Below are positions 48,291 to 60,500 of a stretch of DNA of 64,000 nt, piece by piece. Below the pieces are notes generated by a model. That model saw only the letters and a list, made by a program, of their open reading frames with translations. It searched no databases and was not told where the DNA came from. Where the stretch lies: assembly GCA_019321725.1 (NCBI GenBank), contig CM033119.1, forward strand, positions 3,559,865 to 3,623,864, written 5' to 3'. This DNA comes from Paulownia fortunei. Its lineage: Eukaryota; Streptophyta; Magnoliopsida; Lamiales; Paulowniaceae. Both the position numbers and the translations under genes were made by a program. Positions within the stretch are counted from its first letter, which is position 1, and every line of letters begins with the position of its first letter.

Positions 48291-49017
48291 CTAAGATACA
48301 TCCCCTAGATTTATGGATCGAGGTTTAGTACTACGCCAATCTCGATGGAGATTCCAGGTGTTATCTAAAGGGGCTTTAACAAATAAAAACTTATTCTTCC
48401 AATTCTCTAAGAAAGAAGGGAGTTCGATTAAAAACCTACAATTGGGGCAATCCATGAGATAAAAGAACCCTATATCCTAAGTTCGGCGAGTGGTAGTTAC
48501 TGAATATAAAGTCTAAAAATATTCAGGATTGGGCTCAGCCCTAAAAAATTACATCACAATGCAAAAATCCTAAAATGTGGCGAATAGCATTAGGAGAAAG
48601 TTGTGTGGGGAATATGTTTAGTCTGTTTAAAATCACACCAACAGGTTCAAGTAAAATAAGTCTGGGTCCAGCCTCGAACATAGGAAGATAAAAAGTAAAA
48701 CATCAGATAGGAGGATTGTGCATCATATCGTGGTTAGTAGGAATGATTATTTCATAATCATCAGGAATATAAAATCTGTTCTTGAAATCTTCTACGTCTA
48801 GATGTGTTAATGAGGACTCAAGGCGATTAACATATTAGCATGCCTAAGTTCGGCTCTGTTCTTTGGGATCTAGAGAATCCTCTAAAGGGATTGGATCTAA
48901 GGGTATTGTCGAGGGAGACCTAAACCCCTATAACAGCTTAATCTCTTTTCGGAACATTCCAGGGCCTACATTTACAGTTCTCTCCGAACTGGACGTCGAG
49001 TTTAACGATTTATTCAT
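48291..49017 (-). pseudogene. Gypsy-type transposon ORF1 (PF04195-like), degenerate
   Basis: From an ATG at 49017 to a stop at 48291-48293 the minus strand encodes a protein of the plant 'putative gypsy type transposon' family, interrupted by a few stops and at least one frame change. Ordered landmarks are VEDFKNRFYIPDDYEIIIP, the MHNPPI region, PMFEAGPRLILLEPV, FPTQLSPNAIRHILGFL, then WKNKFLFVKAPLD and NLHRDWRS. The end of this frame is only 37 bp from the gag ATG, so the two were consecutive ORFs of the same element. An extra ORF directly before gag is reminiscent of Ogre/Tat-lineage gypsy elements; assignment to that lineage is inference. Confidence 0.75.
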
Positions 49018-49276
49018 AAATAAAGTAGTTAGATAAATCTACTAAGTGCGGACTTATGGATATAGATAAAGGAAAATAATAATCAATATTATGAATACCT
49101 CGGAAGCAAAAATAAAAATTTCAAAAAAGTTAACTAACCTCTAGTGAAGATACGACTTGAAGAATGGCAAAAATCCCTAAAAAAGCAAAAAATGAGATTG
49201 AAACGAGAGAAGAAATAACCTTTTAATTCTAGGAAATATAGTGGCCAAATGGAAGATTGCAAAGGTGCTATTCTCT

Positions 49277-49283
49277 TTTATAG
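49277..49283 (-). promoter_or_regulatory. Possible TATA box of the minus-strand gypsy element
   Basis: CCTCTATAAAAGAG on the minus strand, 260 bp before the ORF1 ATG. It could belong to the 5' LTR of the relic, whose edges I could not define. Confidence 0.4.
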
Positions 49284-49539
49284 AGGGAAGATGAAGCATA
49301 GATAATGATGCCACACACGCATAAGGTTGGATATAAGCCACGTAGCCTATAAGGAAATGCAGGGATTGACTTACTTCTGACTTTCCCATTCCCCCAAGTA
49401 ATCCAAGTTTGAATTTCAAACTTTCCCTCGAATTCTTAGGGAAATAATGACGTGGGTAATAACTGTACTAAGTGAAAATACTATACACCATTAATGACAT
49501 TCTTAAGTTATATATAAAAAATAAATGGTCCACTAGATC

Positions 49540-49856
49540 CAAGTGAGTATTTGATCCGAATTTGACCCAAATATTAGTTTTAATTTCCAATCAGAAAAGA
49601 CATTCACTTTATATGGATAGAGAATTGTCACGTGTCCTACGTTGAACCTATAAATAGTCCCCTCAGTTTAATAAAAAGTAAGTTGCATTTATTTTACTCA
49701 TTATTATCTATATTTTCTATTTCTAATTTTCCTTCTTTACTTTGAATTCTAACTTTAGCATCGGAGATTATAGATGGAGGTCACCCTAACGAACCTAACG
49801 AAAATTTTGAATTCTTTGAGTAGAATCAAGATCTTAAATAAACTATAGTCCCAACA
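49540..49856 (+). mobile_element. LTR tail on the + strand
   Basis: CTATAAATAG at 49648-49657 is followed by pyrimidine-rich sequence, a TTTAGCATCGGAG motif (49755-49767) and CACCCTAACGAACC. The block ends in AGTCCCAACA at 49856. The TATA sequence and the final CCCAACA are the same as in the LTR at 1-787, and the CGGAG plus CACC pattern is common near the end of gypsy LTRs. It is in the opposite orientation to the adjacent gag relic, so it is probably a separate insertion. The left edge is uncertain. Confidence 0.5.
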
Positions 49857-51587
49857 AGATTTTGTTGAAGTTGGAGGTCGCAAAGGTAATCAGTTTAAGA
49901 CTGCAAGGGTAATCAGTTCGAAGCTCTTTTGTTTCGAATCCAAATCACTAAGGAAAAAAAAAAAAGACAAGAGATTAATTGATGTTATTATCAATAGATT
50001 AGCGGAAAACAATATATGATTTTGACGTAATATCGCTGAAACCACACATTAAGTTATAAGGTAATGTTTAGATAGGACATGAGAATAATATCTCGAGGTT
50101 GCACAAAAGAATCCTCGAACCATTGGTTTTAGTGAATGAATCTTGGCATTTGTGGTATTGTTCCTTTCTGAAAATAATTTTTTGATGGAAATTTAGAGAT
50201 GTTTGCCTAGTGTAGGTTGGCGGTGGTGTTAATTTTTTGGTCGATTTTTGTAATTTTAAATTAGTTTATGGTAAAAAATTGCCTATGTGCAACCACTCTT
50301 AACTTTTTTAGGATTATCGCTTAAATTGAAAATGTATGAAATAAAATGATTCAAGCAAGGTATATAGTTATATGAGTCCAGATTATTTTACTAAAACCTT
50401 CGACGATCAAATTAATTCATAAAAAAATAAAAATAGAATTAGCAGGATGAACAAAAAATAAGAGCTTCACTTTTATCTTTTATTTGAGAGAGTAATTTAT
50501 AGTTGAATTGAAAAGTAATGAAAAATTGTACTGTGTAAAATGTCAATAAAAAAAAGCCTTGTATTATGCATGTACGTTATTTCATTTTTATTTTTAAATG
50601 GAATTTCCTATTTATCCTTATAATTGAATTTTATAAACATCAGTTCAGAAGTCCCACTCAATGACATTTTAATTGCATTTCGCGATTTGCTTGAGTCGAT
50701 GTAAGTTATGACTTATAACATTTTATGCTATTTTATTTTATTTTCCTTCTCATATGATAAATTTAAGTATTTTAGACTCTATCTAGCTTTTACTTGAATA
50801 TTGTCTTATTTATCATCAAATTAGAAAAAAAATTACATAGTAAATGTAATAATTAGAGTACCAATTCTTATAATAGACATCCAATATAAATCTATATTGT
50901 TATGAGTTAACATGAAATATAAAATAAATTATACGCATGTAAATGAGTTCAAAAGGCTTCACATAGTTATCAAATGACCTAAGCTCAATGCCAATAAAAA
51001 CTTGAGTTCTTAAAAAGCTCGACTCCAACTTAAAATACTCATAAGTTGGTTGAGTCAAATTTAAATTATATTTACTAAGTTCAAAAGATAATGAATTCAA
51101 TTACAAGATCTTTTAAATAAAATAAATGATCGAATATAATGCAGATCACTTTCATACAAAAAATAACAACAATTATTTTATATCCAGGAGTGGGATTTCA
51201 ATATGAAATATAGAAAAATGAACACTTCACCTTTTGTTAATCTTATCATCAATCTCCAATCCCACTTGAGAAAATTAATAATAATAATAAAATAATTATG
51301 ATAGAGTCTCAATTAGGATGTAAACGAATCGAGTTTTATTATTCAAATTTATTTATTTTTTATCGAATTTAAAAAATTATGTTTGAACTTGTTTTTATTA
51401 TAAATTAGATGAATTTAAATAAAATTTAATCAAGTCAAACTCGAATAGAACTCAAATCAAATTTTAAATTTTTTCAAAAAAATAAATATATTAAAATTTA
51501 ATTTGTTTGTTTTTCAATTTTATTCCCACTTACCATTCCCCAAATTTTAGCCAAAGTTCATTGGCTCGTGACCATCGCACAACGAGT
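49857..51587. other. AT-rich intergenic DNA, no gene seen
   Basis: No recognisable coding region or transposon protein. Composition changes sharply at about 51520, where a GC-richer block begins. Confidence 0.55.
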
Positions 51588-52090
51588 CACGTGCTTCTAC
51601 ACCCCAGGTTACCCCATTATACGTCCAGTACTGCAATTAGCATAAAAGTAGAATTAAAACAGCAAAAGCGAGGGAAGCAGCATCATCGATATTCGAAAGA
51701 AACCAACAACGTCAAACCGACCACCTGTCCTACGGGCGGGCACCGAATTGCAACGCAAACCGACAACGATCCATGAATGGAGATCGAGACGTACCGTACA
51801 ACTGCGCTGCACCCGATCTAAACTTTGTAGATCTCGAGAAGCTCATCGGCCCCCACCATATTGCCACGTGTCTGATTGATTATGCCTGAGCATTATCTCA
51901 CCGCCCATCTCCTTAGTTTTATGACTTTATCCAATCAAGGCCGACACTTCCTGGACCCACACGTACAACCATCCACGTCTTCTTCCCACGTGGCGGTGTC
52001 GGATTGGGTACCACTTGCGTCTCGGGGCAGAGTGCCTGTCTTCTTCACTTTTGCTCCTTTTTTCTTTTCCTAAATGCTCCTTCTGTCGGC
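51588..52090. promoter_or_regulatory. Cluster of G-box/ABRE and DRE/CRT cores (candidate stress-responsive module)
   Basis: Within about 500 bp there are three palindromic G-boxes CACGTG (51588-51593, 51865-51870, 51987-51992). There are also four DRE/CRT cores RCCGAC: ACCGAC at 51716-51721 and 51759-51764, GCCGAC at 51940-51945, and GCCGAC on the minus strand at 52085-52090. Extra ACGT cores occur near 51960 and 51973. The block is much richer in GC than its surroundings. ABRE and DRE elements are bound by ABF/bZIP and CBF/DREB factors and typically drive cold and drought genes. The nearest downstream gene is a dehydrin, a classic target, but its own TATA box is 1.5 kb further on. The module could instead be the promoter of a lost or unrecognised transcript. 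Confidence 0.5.
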
Positions 52091-53463
52091 TCTGCGTCTG
52101 CTGTGCGAGTGCGTGACAAATGGCTTTTCCCATTTTTATTTTTATTTTTATATTATTTATTGGTTTTGCTAAATAAAAATCCCTTGAATTTTATTTTTGT
52201 TGTTTATGATTTGACATTATATTTTTCAGCAAATCAATAATTTATGGTTGAATATTATTGATTTTAATTAAATCAATACAAATTATGCAGTAATAGCAAT
52301 AATTCATTGTTGAATATTCTCAATTTTAACTTAATCAATGCAATCAGAATGCTACCACTGCTTTTTAATATCTGTTGAGATGTCGAAATTTCGATCAGAT
52401 CTTGGATTTAATCATTAAATACAAAATCCAACTTATAATTTAATTTTACAGATTTTGCCATCAAATGTTCCTAAAGTTTCACGAATATTACAAAATTGCC
52501 CAAAATTGTTAAAAAAAATTAATATTTTAAATAATTTATAGTAAATATATATCAAAAATAATATTTACAATTACTAACTATATAGTGAAACAAAATTAAT
52601 AAAAAAAATTAACAATTAATTTGATTTAGAAGGTAATGATGAATAGAATATTTCCATTTTAATAAATATAGTCTTGTTTCAGGATATTCTAAAGAAAATA
52701 AGAGTAAATAAATTTTGGACATGGTTTAAAACTTTACAATTAGTGAAATCATGAAGAAATGCTACTTATTTTTAAATTGGGTGCACTATATTTTAATCAT
52801 ATCAAATTTAACAAAACTCACTATATATTTCATTTATACAAATTTTTTGGTTTAAAAGATGCATAATTGTGATAATAAAAATAACCAAGGTTTCATTTAG
52901 AATTTTCAGCTATTTCTATAAGTTACTATAGTTTTTCTAAATTGATATTGAAATATTGGATATCCTATTTTTTTTTAAAAAAATTATAATCCTAAATTAT
53001 AATTTACCTTAGTTGCGATGTTGATATGTAATCTCTTTTATTATATACCACAAACATGTACAAATAGTCAAATACTATGGTAAAAAAGTGATTATAGTTT
53101 TGGTTAAAATATAAAAGATTATCTCACAAACTCTCACAATAATTAGAAACGAAACTTCTTTCTGAAAATTCATTTTGAACAATCCCAATGGTCGAACACT
53201 CAAACAATCCAACTGTCATTAGTGCTATATTACTCAGTACTAAAACCAAACGTCTCCGATAAGATGAGTGCCAAGAATGTCATATTTGTTACATTCTAAT
53301 TTTTTTAGCTAATTTATTTGGTAATTTTGATATAATAAACTTACTAACCCTAATATCTGTTACGTCGACATTATAATATTAAAAAAAATACTAGTTGATT
53401 TAAATAATTGACATAAAAAAATGGGACATTATTTAGCACGAGATAGTAATAAATAAGAACTGG
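52091..53463. other. AT-rich spacer upstream of the dehydrin
   Basis: No coding region or transposon protein is recognised between the G-box/DRE block and the dehydrin proximal promoter. Confidence 0.55.
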
Positions 53464-53580
53464 ACACGTCAGCAACGTAAATGGAGCAGTTGATGGGGCT
53501 TTAGCCTTTCCTGGCTTTTGGACTGCTTTGGTAATAAAACTTAATATCAGCGTCCATTCCGCGTCGTGAGTCCTATATAA
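53464..53580 (+). promoter_or_regulatory. Dehydrin proximal promoter: ACGT element and TATA box
   Basis: An ABRE-like ACACGTC lies at 53464-53470 and TATATAA at 53574-53580, 160 bp before the ATG. The leader between is pyrimidine-rich. One ACGT element is consistent with ABA or dehydration control. Confidence 0.6.
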
Positions 53581-53740
53581 ACCCCCCACCATTTCCACTC
53601 TCCAATCATTCAATTCTCTAAGCTATAATCTGCAAGCTTATCTGTTCCAGTAAACACATCGATTTCAATTAGTTTTCAGTTTCAGTCTCTGCATCTTTCT
53701 TTTAATTTCACACACGATTTCCCATTAAAAGGTGATTGAG

Positions 53741-54702
53741 ATGGCTGATGAAGTGAAGTACCACCACCACGAGACCAAGATCGATGAGCCATGCGACGCT
53801 GCCACTCCCGCCGCCCCCAAGGCTGAGGAATATGCGGCGGTGGAGGCCAGCGATCGTGGGCTGTTCTCTTTCTTGGGGAAGAAAGAGGAGGAGAAGAAGT
53901 GTGAGGAGGAAGTGATTGTCACTGAGTTTGAAGAGAAAGTTCAGGTTTGTGAGGAGAAAAAAGAGGAGCACAAGGAGGAGGAGAAGAAGAACGAGGGATT
54001 GCTCCAGAAGCTGCACAGGACTAGCAGCTCTAGCAGTTCTGTAAGTTCAGATCATCACATAACTTAATATTTTTTTTTTAATTTACATGTTACACGGGTG
54101 ATCGCGCACAATTCTTACATGATCTTAAGATTATAGACATATGTTTGAAGTTGATGAACCAGTGGATCATACTAATAGATTTACAGACTGCAAGTATTCG
54201 TTATTTGCGTTTGGTTTAATGTATTCCAAGTATCTTTCGTGGGCTGATCATATTTTGTATTCTGTTGATTGGTAAAATGTTGCAGTCAAGTGACGAGGAA
54301 GAAGTAGAGGAAGGTGGAGAAAAGAAGAAGAAAAAGAAGGGTTTGAAGGAAAAGATCAAGGAAAAAGTATCTGGCGAAAAGAAGGAAGAAGAAAAGGCTG
54401 AGGTTAAGTATGAAGACACTTCTGTACCAATTGAGAAGTGTGATGATGTACCAACTCACGAACAAGAGGAGAAGAAAGGGTTCCTAGATAAGATCAAGGA
54501 GAAGCTTCCAGGTGGCAAGAAGGCCGAGGAAGTGGCACCGCCACCGCCGGCTGTCGAGTGCGCCACCACCCCAGAGGCTGAGGGCAAGGAAAAGAAAGGC
54601 TTCTTGGATAAGATCAAGGAGAAACTCCCTGGGTACCACTCCAAGAGTGATGAAGAGAAAGAGAAAGAGAAAGAAAAGGAAAAGGAGGAAGCATGCCACT
54701 AA
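53741..54702 (+). CDS. Acidic F-SK-type dehydrin (COR47/ERD10-like)
   Basis: Two exons, 53741-54040 and 54286-54702, encode 238 residues. Order of parts: a His-rich patch (residues 8-10), an F-segment [13 protein letters not shown] (36-48), a Glu/Lys-rich stretch, a serine tract (about 95-102) followed by DEEE, a diverged K-segment [15 protein letters not shown] (116-130), and two canonical K-segments [16 protein letters not shown] (161-176) and [15 protein letters not shown] (202-216). A Pro-rich linker separates the last two. The intron falls inside the serine tract, the usual place in SK dehydrins. Dehydrins are disordered, highly charged proteins of cytosol and nucleus that bind membranes through K-segments and protect them during freezing or drying. 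The C-terminus beyond the last K-segment is a KE repeat ending EEACH. The first K-segment is degenerate. There is no sign of damage. Confidence 0.95.
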
Positions 54703-57424
54703 GAAAGCAAATGTTTGGTTTTGCTTTTAATAATTTGTGCTTTTAGAGTGTCATTATGCTGTTTGGGTGGCTTGTTGATGGGCTATAATGTGCTTTACTT
54801 TTTCATTTCTTTTTCCTTTTTCTTTTCTTATTTTTTGGTTTTTATTTGGTTGAAAAAAAAAATATATATATATATAAGTGCTTTTATGTGCTTATATACG
54901 CATAAACCGAAGTTTGTTTAGGTCGTTTGTTGTTTTAATAATGGTCGATTCTGTGAGTTGCACAGCTTTTTTTAATGGATTGATTACTTGCTTCGTTTGT
55001 AATTTATACCTTGTCCAAGTCTACCATTTGTGGATTCTTGGCCATCTGTCAGGCCTAGATGGGTGTTTGAAGAGCTGTGTTCCCACTGTGACTTTTTAAT
55101 TCACGCTTTTCAAATTAATAAAGAAAGAATACAATAATTGTGACTAAGTCCGCTTAGATCCAAAAACAGTAGAATTTGTTAAGATTAGATCGAAGAAATA
55201 TTCTTGCATATTCATGATGGCTAAGATGACGAAATTGTGTTTCTTTTTTTTCTGTGAAAATGACAAGTGTTTTCGGTGTAGAAAAGGTTGCTTTAGGATA
55301 ATGGAACAAGGTTATGTAATCGCAGCCACTTCTTTTTCAATTTGATACAAAATAATGCCTACCAAATCCTTTGTTTTTAGACTGGTGGATATTATGTAGT
55401 AGCAGATATCCTATGGGACTAGTAATGAATGGTTCAGCTGTGGTGGGGGACGGGGGTCCATTTCGCATTTAGGCTTTAGCTACTTGTAAAGGATTGAAAT
55501 CAGAATGCCACGGGGACGGACGGGGCCTGATTGAATTGGCATTTAGTTTTGGATTCGAGGCATGGACTAGAAAAATTATCATCGTTTTGACTAAATTTAC
55601 TTTGGTGATAATAGAAAATTATTGGAACAAAAGATATTCACATATTCCCAGGTCTGGACTAATTAATTTCCTTTTTCGCTATTTGGAGTGAGTTTTGTTG
55701 TTTTGCACACAGGAATTTGATCACATCAAATCACGTATTTCAATTTTGCGATGTGTGGTGCATGTATATGATATATACGCGACTTGTATTTAATTAATTT
55801 TTATACATTAAAATTTCTATACACATAGGAAGAAATGCAACTCGGCTTAATTAATTCAGTCATTGTATCCAACGGCAAAATGTGTTGAAAGAGAGTTTCA
55901 AGAAGTAATTTTTTTTTTTTTTTTATAATCAAATATTTATGCATTAAACATGATAGAAGTACTAACCAAAATACATAAGGGCTTATAGAGAAAAACATAA
56001 CAACACAAAAGGGGGAATAGGGAAAATGAGGATTAGAACTAATTGATATAAAAGAAATGCTACTATCTAAGTGTTGGTATGGAAATTGATGGTAAAAATC
56101 AGACTTTAGAAGAAAATACATACCATTAAAAAGAATGGGGAAGCTAAATCGTTCACTTCGTACATGACCTGTGCGGACATAATGTTCTTTTGGCAAAGAG
56201 AAAAATCATTCCAACTTCATCCGAGGTTCCTAATAAATAGAAATATTCAAAGTAGAAGAAACTTCATCCACCTCAACAACAGAAAATATGCGATTTCAAT
56301 CCAACTCACAAAAATCAAATTTTTGCAAAAATAAAGTCTTAAAATAACAAGTACCAAACACTTTCATAAAAATACAACTTTCACACAGTACAGATCACAA
56401 AAGCAACAAACAAAGCTTGAACAATATAGCAGCATAAATTAATACCAAACATATAGCAAGAATATCCGAGTCAAAGGTTGACCAAGCCTTTGACGAAGCT
56501 TGTCTTGTATGTCATCCCAGAAAAGGGAGGCGTATGCCTTCTTGGATGGTCGATGGATTGAGATGCAAGAGAAGGTAGGAACCGAGCATCGGGACAGTGA
56601 ATCTAGTGATGGTAGTGAGAGGGGTGATAGATCTGACAAGTAGTAGTACTCCCTTGTCAGAAGGGAGAAACCCAGATATGGATGGTGGTATTGTCCTTTC
56701 TAATTTAGCTAACGATCGAGTTGATATGGAGTAAGTGCTAAAAAGATGGAGATGACCTTCATTGTGGGGTGATAAGAAGGTCCAACTTGCTATGTCTCTT
56801 TGAATGGGGCTAAAAGAAGAGGAGAAAAAGGGGCTATGATAAAATTAAAATGTAAACTGTAAAAATTAAGACCAAGTTGATGATAAGAAAAATGGGAGGG
56901 AGGGTTGAATTCAACTATCTCAGAGTAAAATTTAGATTATTAAACTTAAAACTTAAGAAAGTAAATCTATTTGAGGCAAAAAGATCAAAGATTCATCCAT
57001 GATGCACTACTATATTTGTTACATAATTATAAACCAATTTGTTTGTATATATAATATGAAATTTAAGATACAAAATAAAATTGAAATAAAAAAATTCAAA
57101 TTGATTTATAAATCAAATAACAAATACAGTAGTACATTATAGACGAAAATTTTCACCACAAATAGATTTACTTTCCTAAGTGTCAACTTTAACTTGTATC
57201 TAAACTTTCTCCAACACATTTTGCAGTTGGAATACAATTGGCAAAATTCATTGTGCCGAGTTGCAATTCTGCCTACAAAACTAGACAAAAGCAAAAATCC
57301 TGATCAATTGAAATCGCTAGCACGTCCGGAGCAGCCTAAGCATATATTCTCTTGTGCCAACCATTGCAACACTAAGAATAACATATTTAATACTTACAAG
57401 AAATTCCAAACCTAATACTTGCTG
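54703..57424. other. Intergenic, no gene seen
   Basis: Includes the dehydrin 3' region, AT-rich DNA, and a run of about 15 T at 55909-55923. Read on the minus strand this run is an A tail after a plausible 3' end, so a retroposed fragment is possible but unproven. A minus-strand frame near 56440-56640 has no recognisable domain. Confidence 0.5.
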
Positions 57425-57428
57425 TATA

Positions 57429-57464
<36 letters not shown>

Positions 57465-57482
57465 TATACATACATACATACA

Positions 57483-57556
<74 letters not shown>
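57425..57556. repeat. (ATAC)n and (TA)n compound microsatellite
   Basis: About 130 bp of ATAC units alternating with TA tracts end only 33 bp before the neutral ceramidase ATG. It is likely to vary in length between individuals and may occupy the core promoter or leader. Confidence 0.95.
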
Positions 57557-57557
<1 letters not shown>

Positions 57558-57588
57558 CTCAATAGATCGACAAGGGCTATGTATTGAT

Positions 57589-60500
57589 ATGAAAATCAGA
57601 ATGTACGAGCGCCAACCTCTAAGTTTAGCCTCTCTATGTTTCATCATTTGCTCTGTAGTAGTAGTTGCTAACGGAGACTATTTAATTGGATTGGGGAGCT
57701 ACGACATGACTGGTCCAGCAGCTGGAGTGAACATGATGGGATATGCTAATATGGAACAGGTGACAGGAGGTATACATTTTCGGCTGAGGGCAAGGGCGTT
57801 CATCGTGGCAGAGAGCACACAAGGTGCTAGGATTGCATTTGTTAACCTCGATGCAGGGATGGCTTCCCAACTTGCCACTATTAAAGTGCTCGAGAGACTA
57901 AAATCAAGGTACTACTTGGTAGGTAATGGTAGGCAATTTTTTTGAAACGTTTAAGATAAGGTTTAGATCAATTGCATTAGTAAAACTGTAGACTCTATAT
58001 GAGGGCAATTTGGATCTTCTATTATAATTTTATATCACGTCTTGTATTACATATTATACGTGCACGTCAAACTGAAATGACTGGTATATGTTAATGCTTG
58101 TCTTAATTTGAAGGTATGGAGAGTTGTACAATGAAGAAAATGTTGCAATAAGTGGTACTCACACTCATGCTGGTCCAGGGGGCTATTTGCAGTATGTAAC
58201 TTATTCAGTAACTTCCCTTGGTTTCGTTCCACAATCTTTTGATGCCCTTGTGACAGCGATAGAGCTTAGCATCGTCCAGGCTCATGACAATCTCAAGCCT
58301 GGTTCTATTTTTATCAACACAGGTGAAAAAAGGAGAAATACCGACAATAATATTTTGTCACTTACAAATCTATAACCACTTCTACTACATTATTGGAAGT
58401 TAAAATAACTACAATAAGGATTTATGCTTTGCAGGGGACTTAGAGAATGCAGGAATAAACAGGAGTCCGAGCGCATACCTGTTCAACCCTCCTGAGGAAA
58501 GGACTAAATATGCAAGCAATGTTGATACACTAATGACCCTTTTGAAATTTGTTGATAAAATCAGTGGGAAAAGCATTGGGGCATTCAGCTGGTTTGCTAC
58601 ACATGGAACCTCCATGAGCAGAGACAACAAGCTCATTAGTGGTGACAACAAAGGAGCTGCTGCTAGGTTCTTTGAAGACTGGTTCACTTCCGGCACCAAC
58701 AATCTTTCTACTTCTAGCCATCGTAGACTTAAGGCTTCACGTAAGTTGCTATATTTTATAAGGGAAGTAACTTAAAGAACTAAAACTTTGCCTCCATAAG
58801 ACCTGGTTGCTGGCTGAGATAATTTTACATTGAGTCTACGACTGAGATGGTTCTAGGAACTCGAGTTGTGGGATAACCTGTATGTGATTCAACGATGTAA
58901 AATTCCTGAACCACTGAGTACCACAGGTGATCTTGCAACTCTAGATCGCTCGATCACCATAGTCTAAAGATGACAAAAAAATATCCAGTTTGCTGGCAGT
59001 CACACTTCAAGTGTCTGCGGGCTTGTAGTTCTATGAGTACGAAGCTAAGATAGATGAATATATCTAATATTTTTCATTTTATGATGCAATTGCCAAAATT
59101 AAGGTGCATTGCTAAAGCAAGCATCAAGAATTAAGGCCACAGGAGGGCAACCATGCTCAAAAACAGCTAGCCAAAGCTCTAAGGTGAGGAAGAGCGACGG
59201 ATCACGATTTGTAGGGGCATTTTGTCAATCAAATGTTGGGGATGTAAGCCCTAATGTGCTAGGAGCATTTTGCTTAGACAGTGGAAAGCCCTGCGACTTT
59301 AACCACTCCTCGTGCCATGGCAATGACCAGCTTTGTGTAGGCCGTGGTCCAGGGTACTATCATCATTTCTTTTTCCCATTTTTCTTTCGCGGAAACTTTG
59401 AAGTATAATCTATCTAATGATTGTATTTATTCAATAAGCACTAAAACTAAAAGTTTAAACTGTTAGCAAGAAATCGATCCTTCATATTCAAAGTCTTTCA
59501 ACAATATTTGTATCCATAAGATACGTTGTGAACTTCTGTTACAGATATCCGGATGAAGTTTTGAGCACTAAGATCATCGGCGAGAGGCAATTTCAGAAAG
59601 CTGTCGACTTATTTACGTCTGCTGAAGAGGAAATCACTGGAAAAATTGATTACCGGCACGTGTACCTGAACTTCACAGATATTGAAGTTGCGTTAGATGG
59701 AAACCAGGTAGTGAAAACGTGCCCTGCTGCCCTGGGGCCAGGTTTTGCCGCAGGGACTACTGATGGGCCTGGCGTTTTTGGTTTTCAGCAAGGTGATACT
59801 AAGGTCAGAGTCAAGTTATTTGCAATCAACCTGAGTTTGCAGTTTCATTCTATTACATTACTTTCTGTTTTACATATTTCTAAGCCTTTTGTATTGTTTT
59901 CTTGTCTAAACTATTTTATGGCTTCTGCAGATTAATGAGTTTTGGAAGAGAGTGAGGGATGCCATCCATGAACCTAGCCAGTACCAAGTGGACTGTCAAA
60001 AACCAAAGACTGTCCTGCTCGACACAGGAGAAACGTTTTGGCCCTACGCTTGGGCGGTAATCTAATTTACCTAAAAACTAAGCTTCTGGTTTCGACCCCA
60101 TAAAAAAGCAAAAGCGTATCTTGAATTGCTACTATTTTACAATACTTACGTTCTGAATCTTGCAGCCAGCAATTTTGCCGATTCAAATACTAAGGATGGG
60201 GAAATTGGTCATACTATCTGTACCAGGAGGTTTGTATCATTCTGGTTTTGCTTGTGAAAATGGCTTAATATAGTTTCCAACTAAGCCAATTTCAAAGTGT
60301 ATTTCGCTATGCTGAACAGAATTTGACTACTATCTTAAGTTGGGCAAGCTGGGCATCACATCATGAACTTTACTGATAGAAGTGTATTGGATTTGCAGAA
60401 TTCACAACTATGGCTGGCAGACGATTGAGGGAGGCAGTTAAGGAAACACTGATCAGCTATGGAAATGGGGAATTCAAAAATGACACACAAATTGTCATTG

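Noticed and set aside
51507..52240. Small + strand frames in the GC-richer block upstream of the dehydrin
   Set aside because: No recognisable domain, overlapping frames on both strands, and the block is better explained by clustered binding sites.
55909..56880. Retroposed transcript on the minus strand ending in an A tail at 55909-55923
   Set aside because: The A run is real, but no source gene, exon junctions or flanking target duplication could be identified.
57317..57647. Frames of repeated Tyr/Ile/Cys/Met residues around 57.4-57.6 kb
   Set aside because: Translations of the ATAC/TA microsatellite, not proteins.
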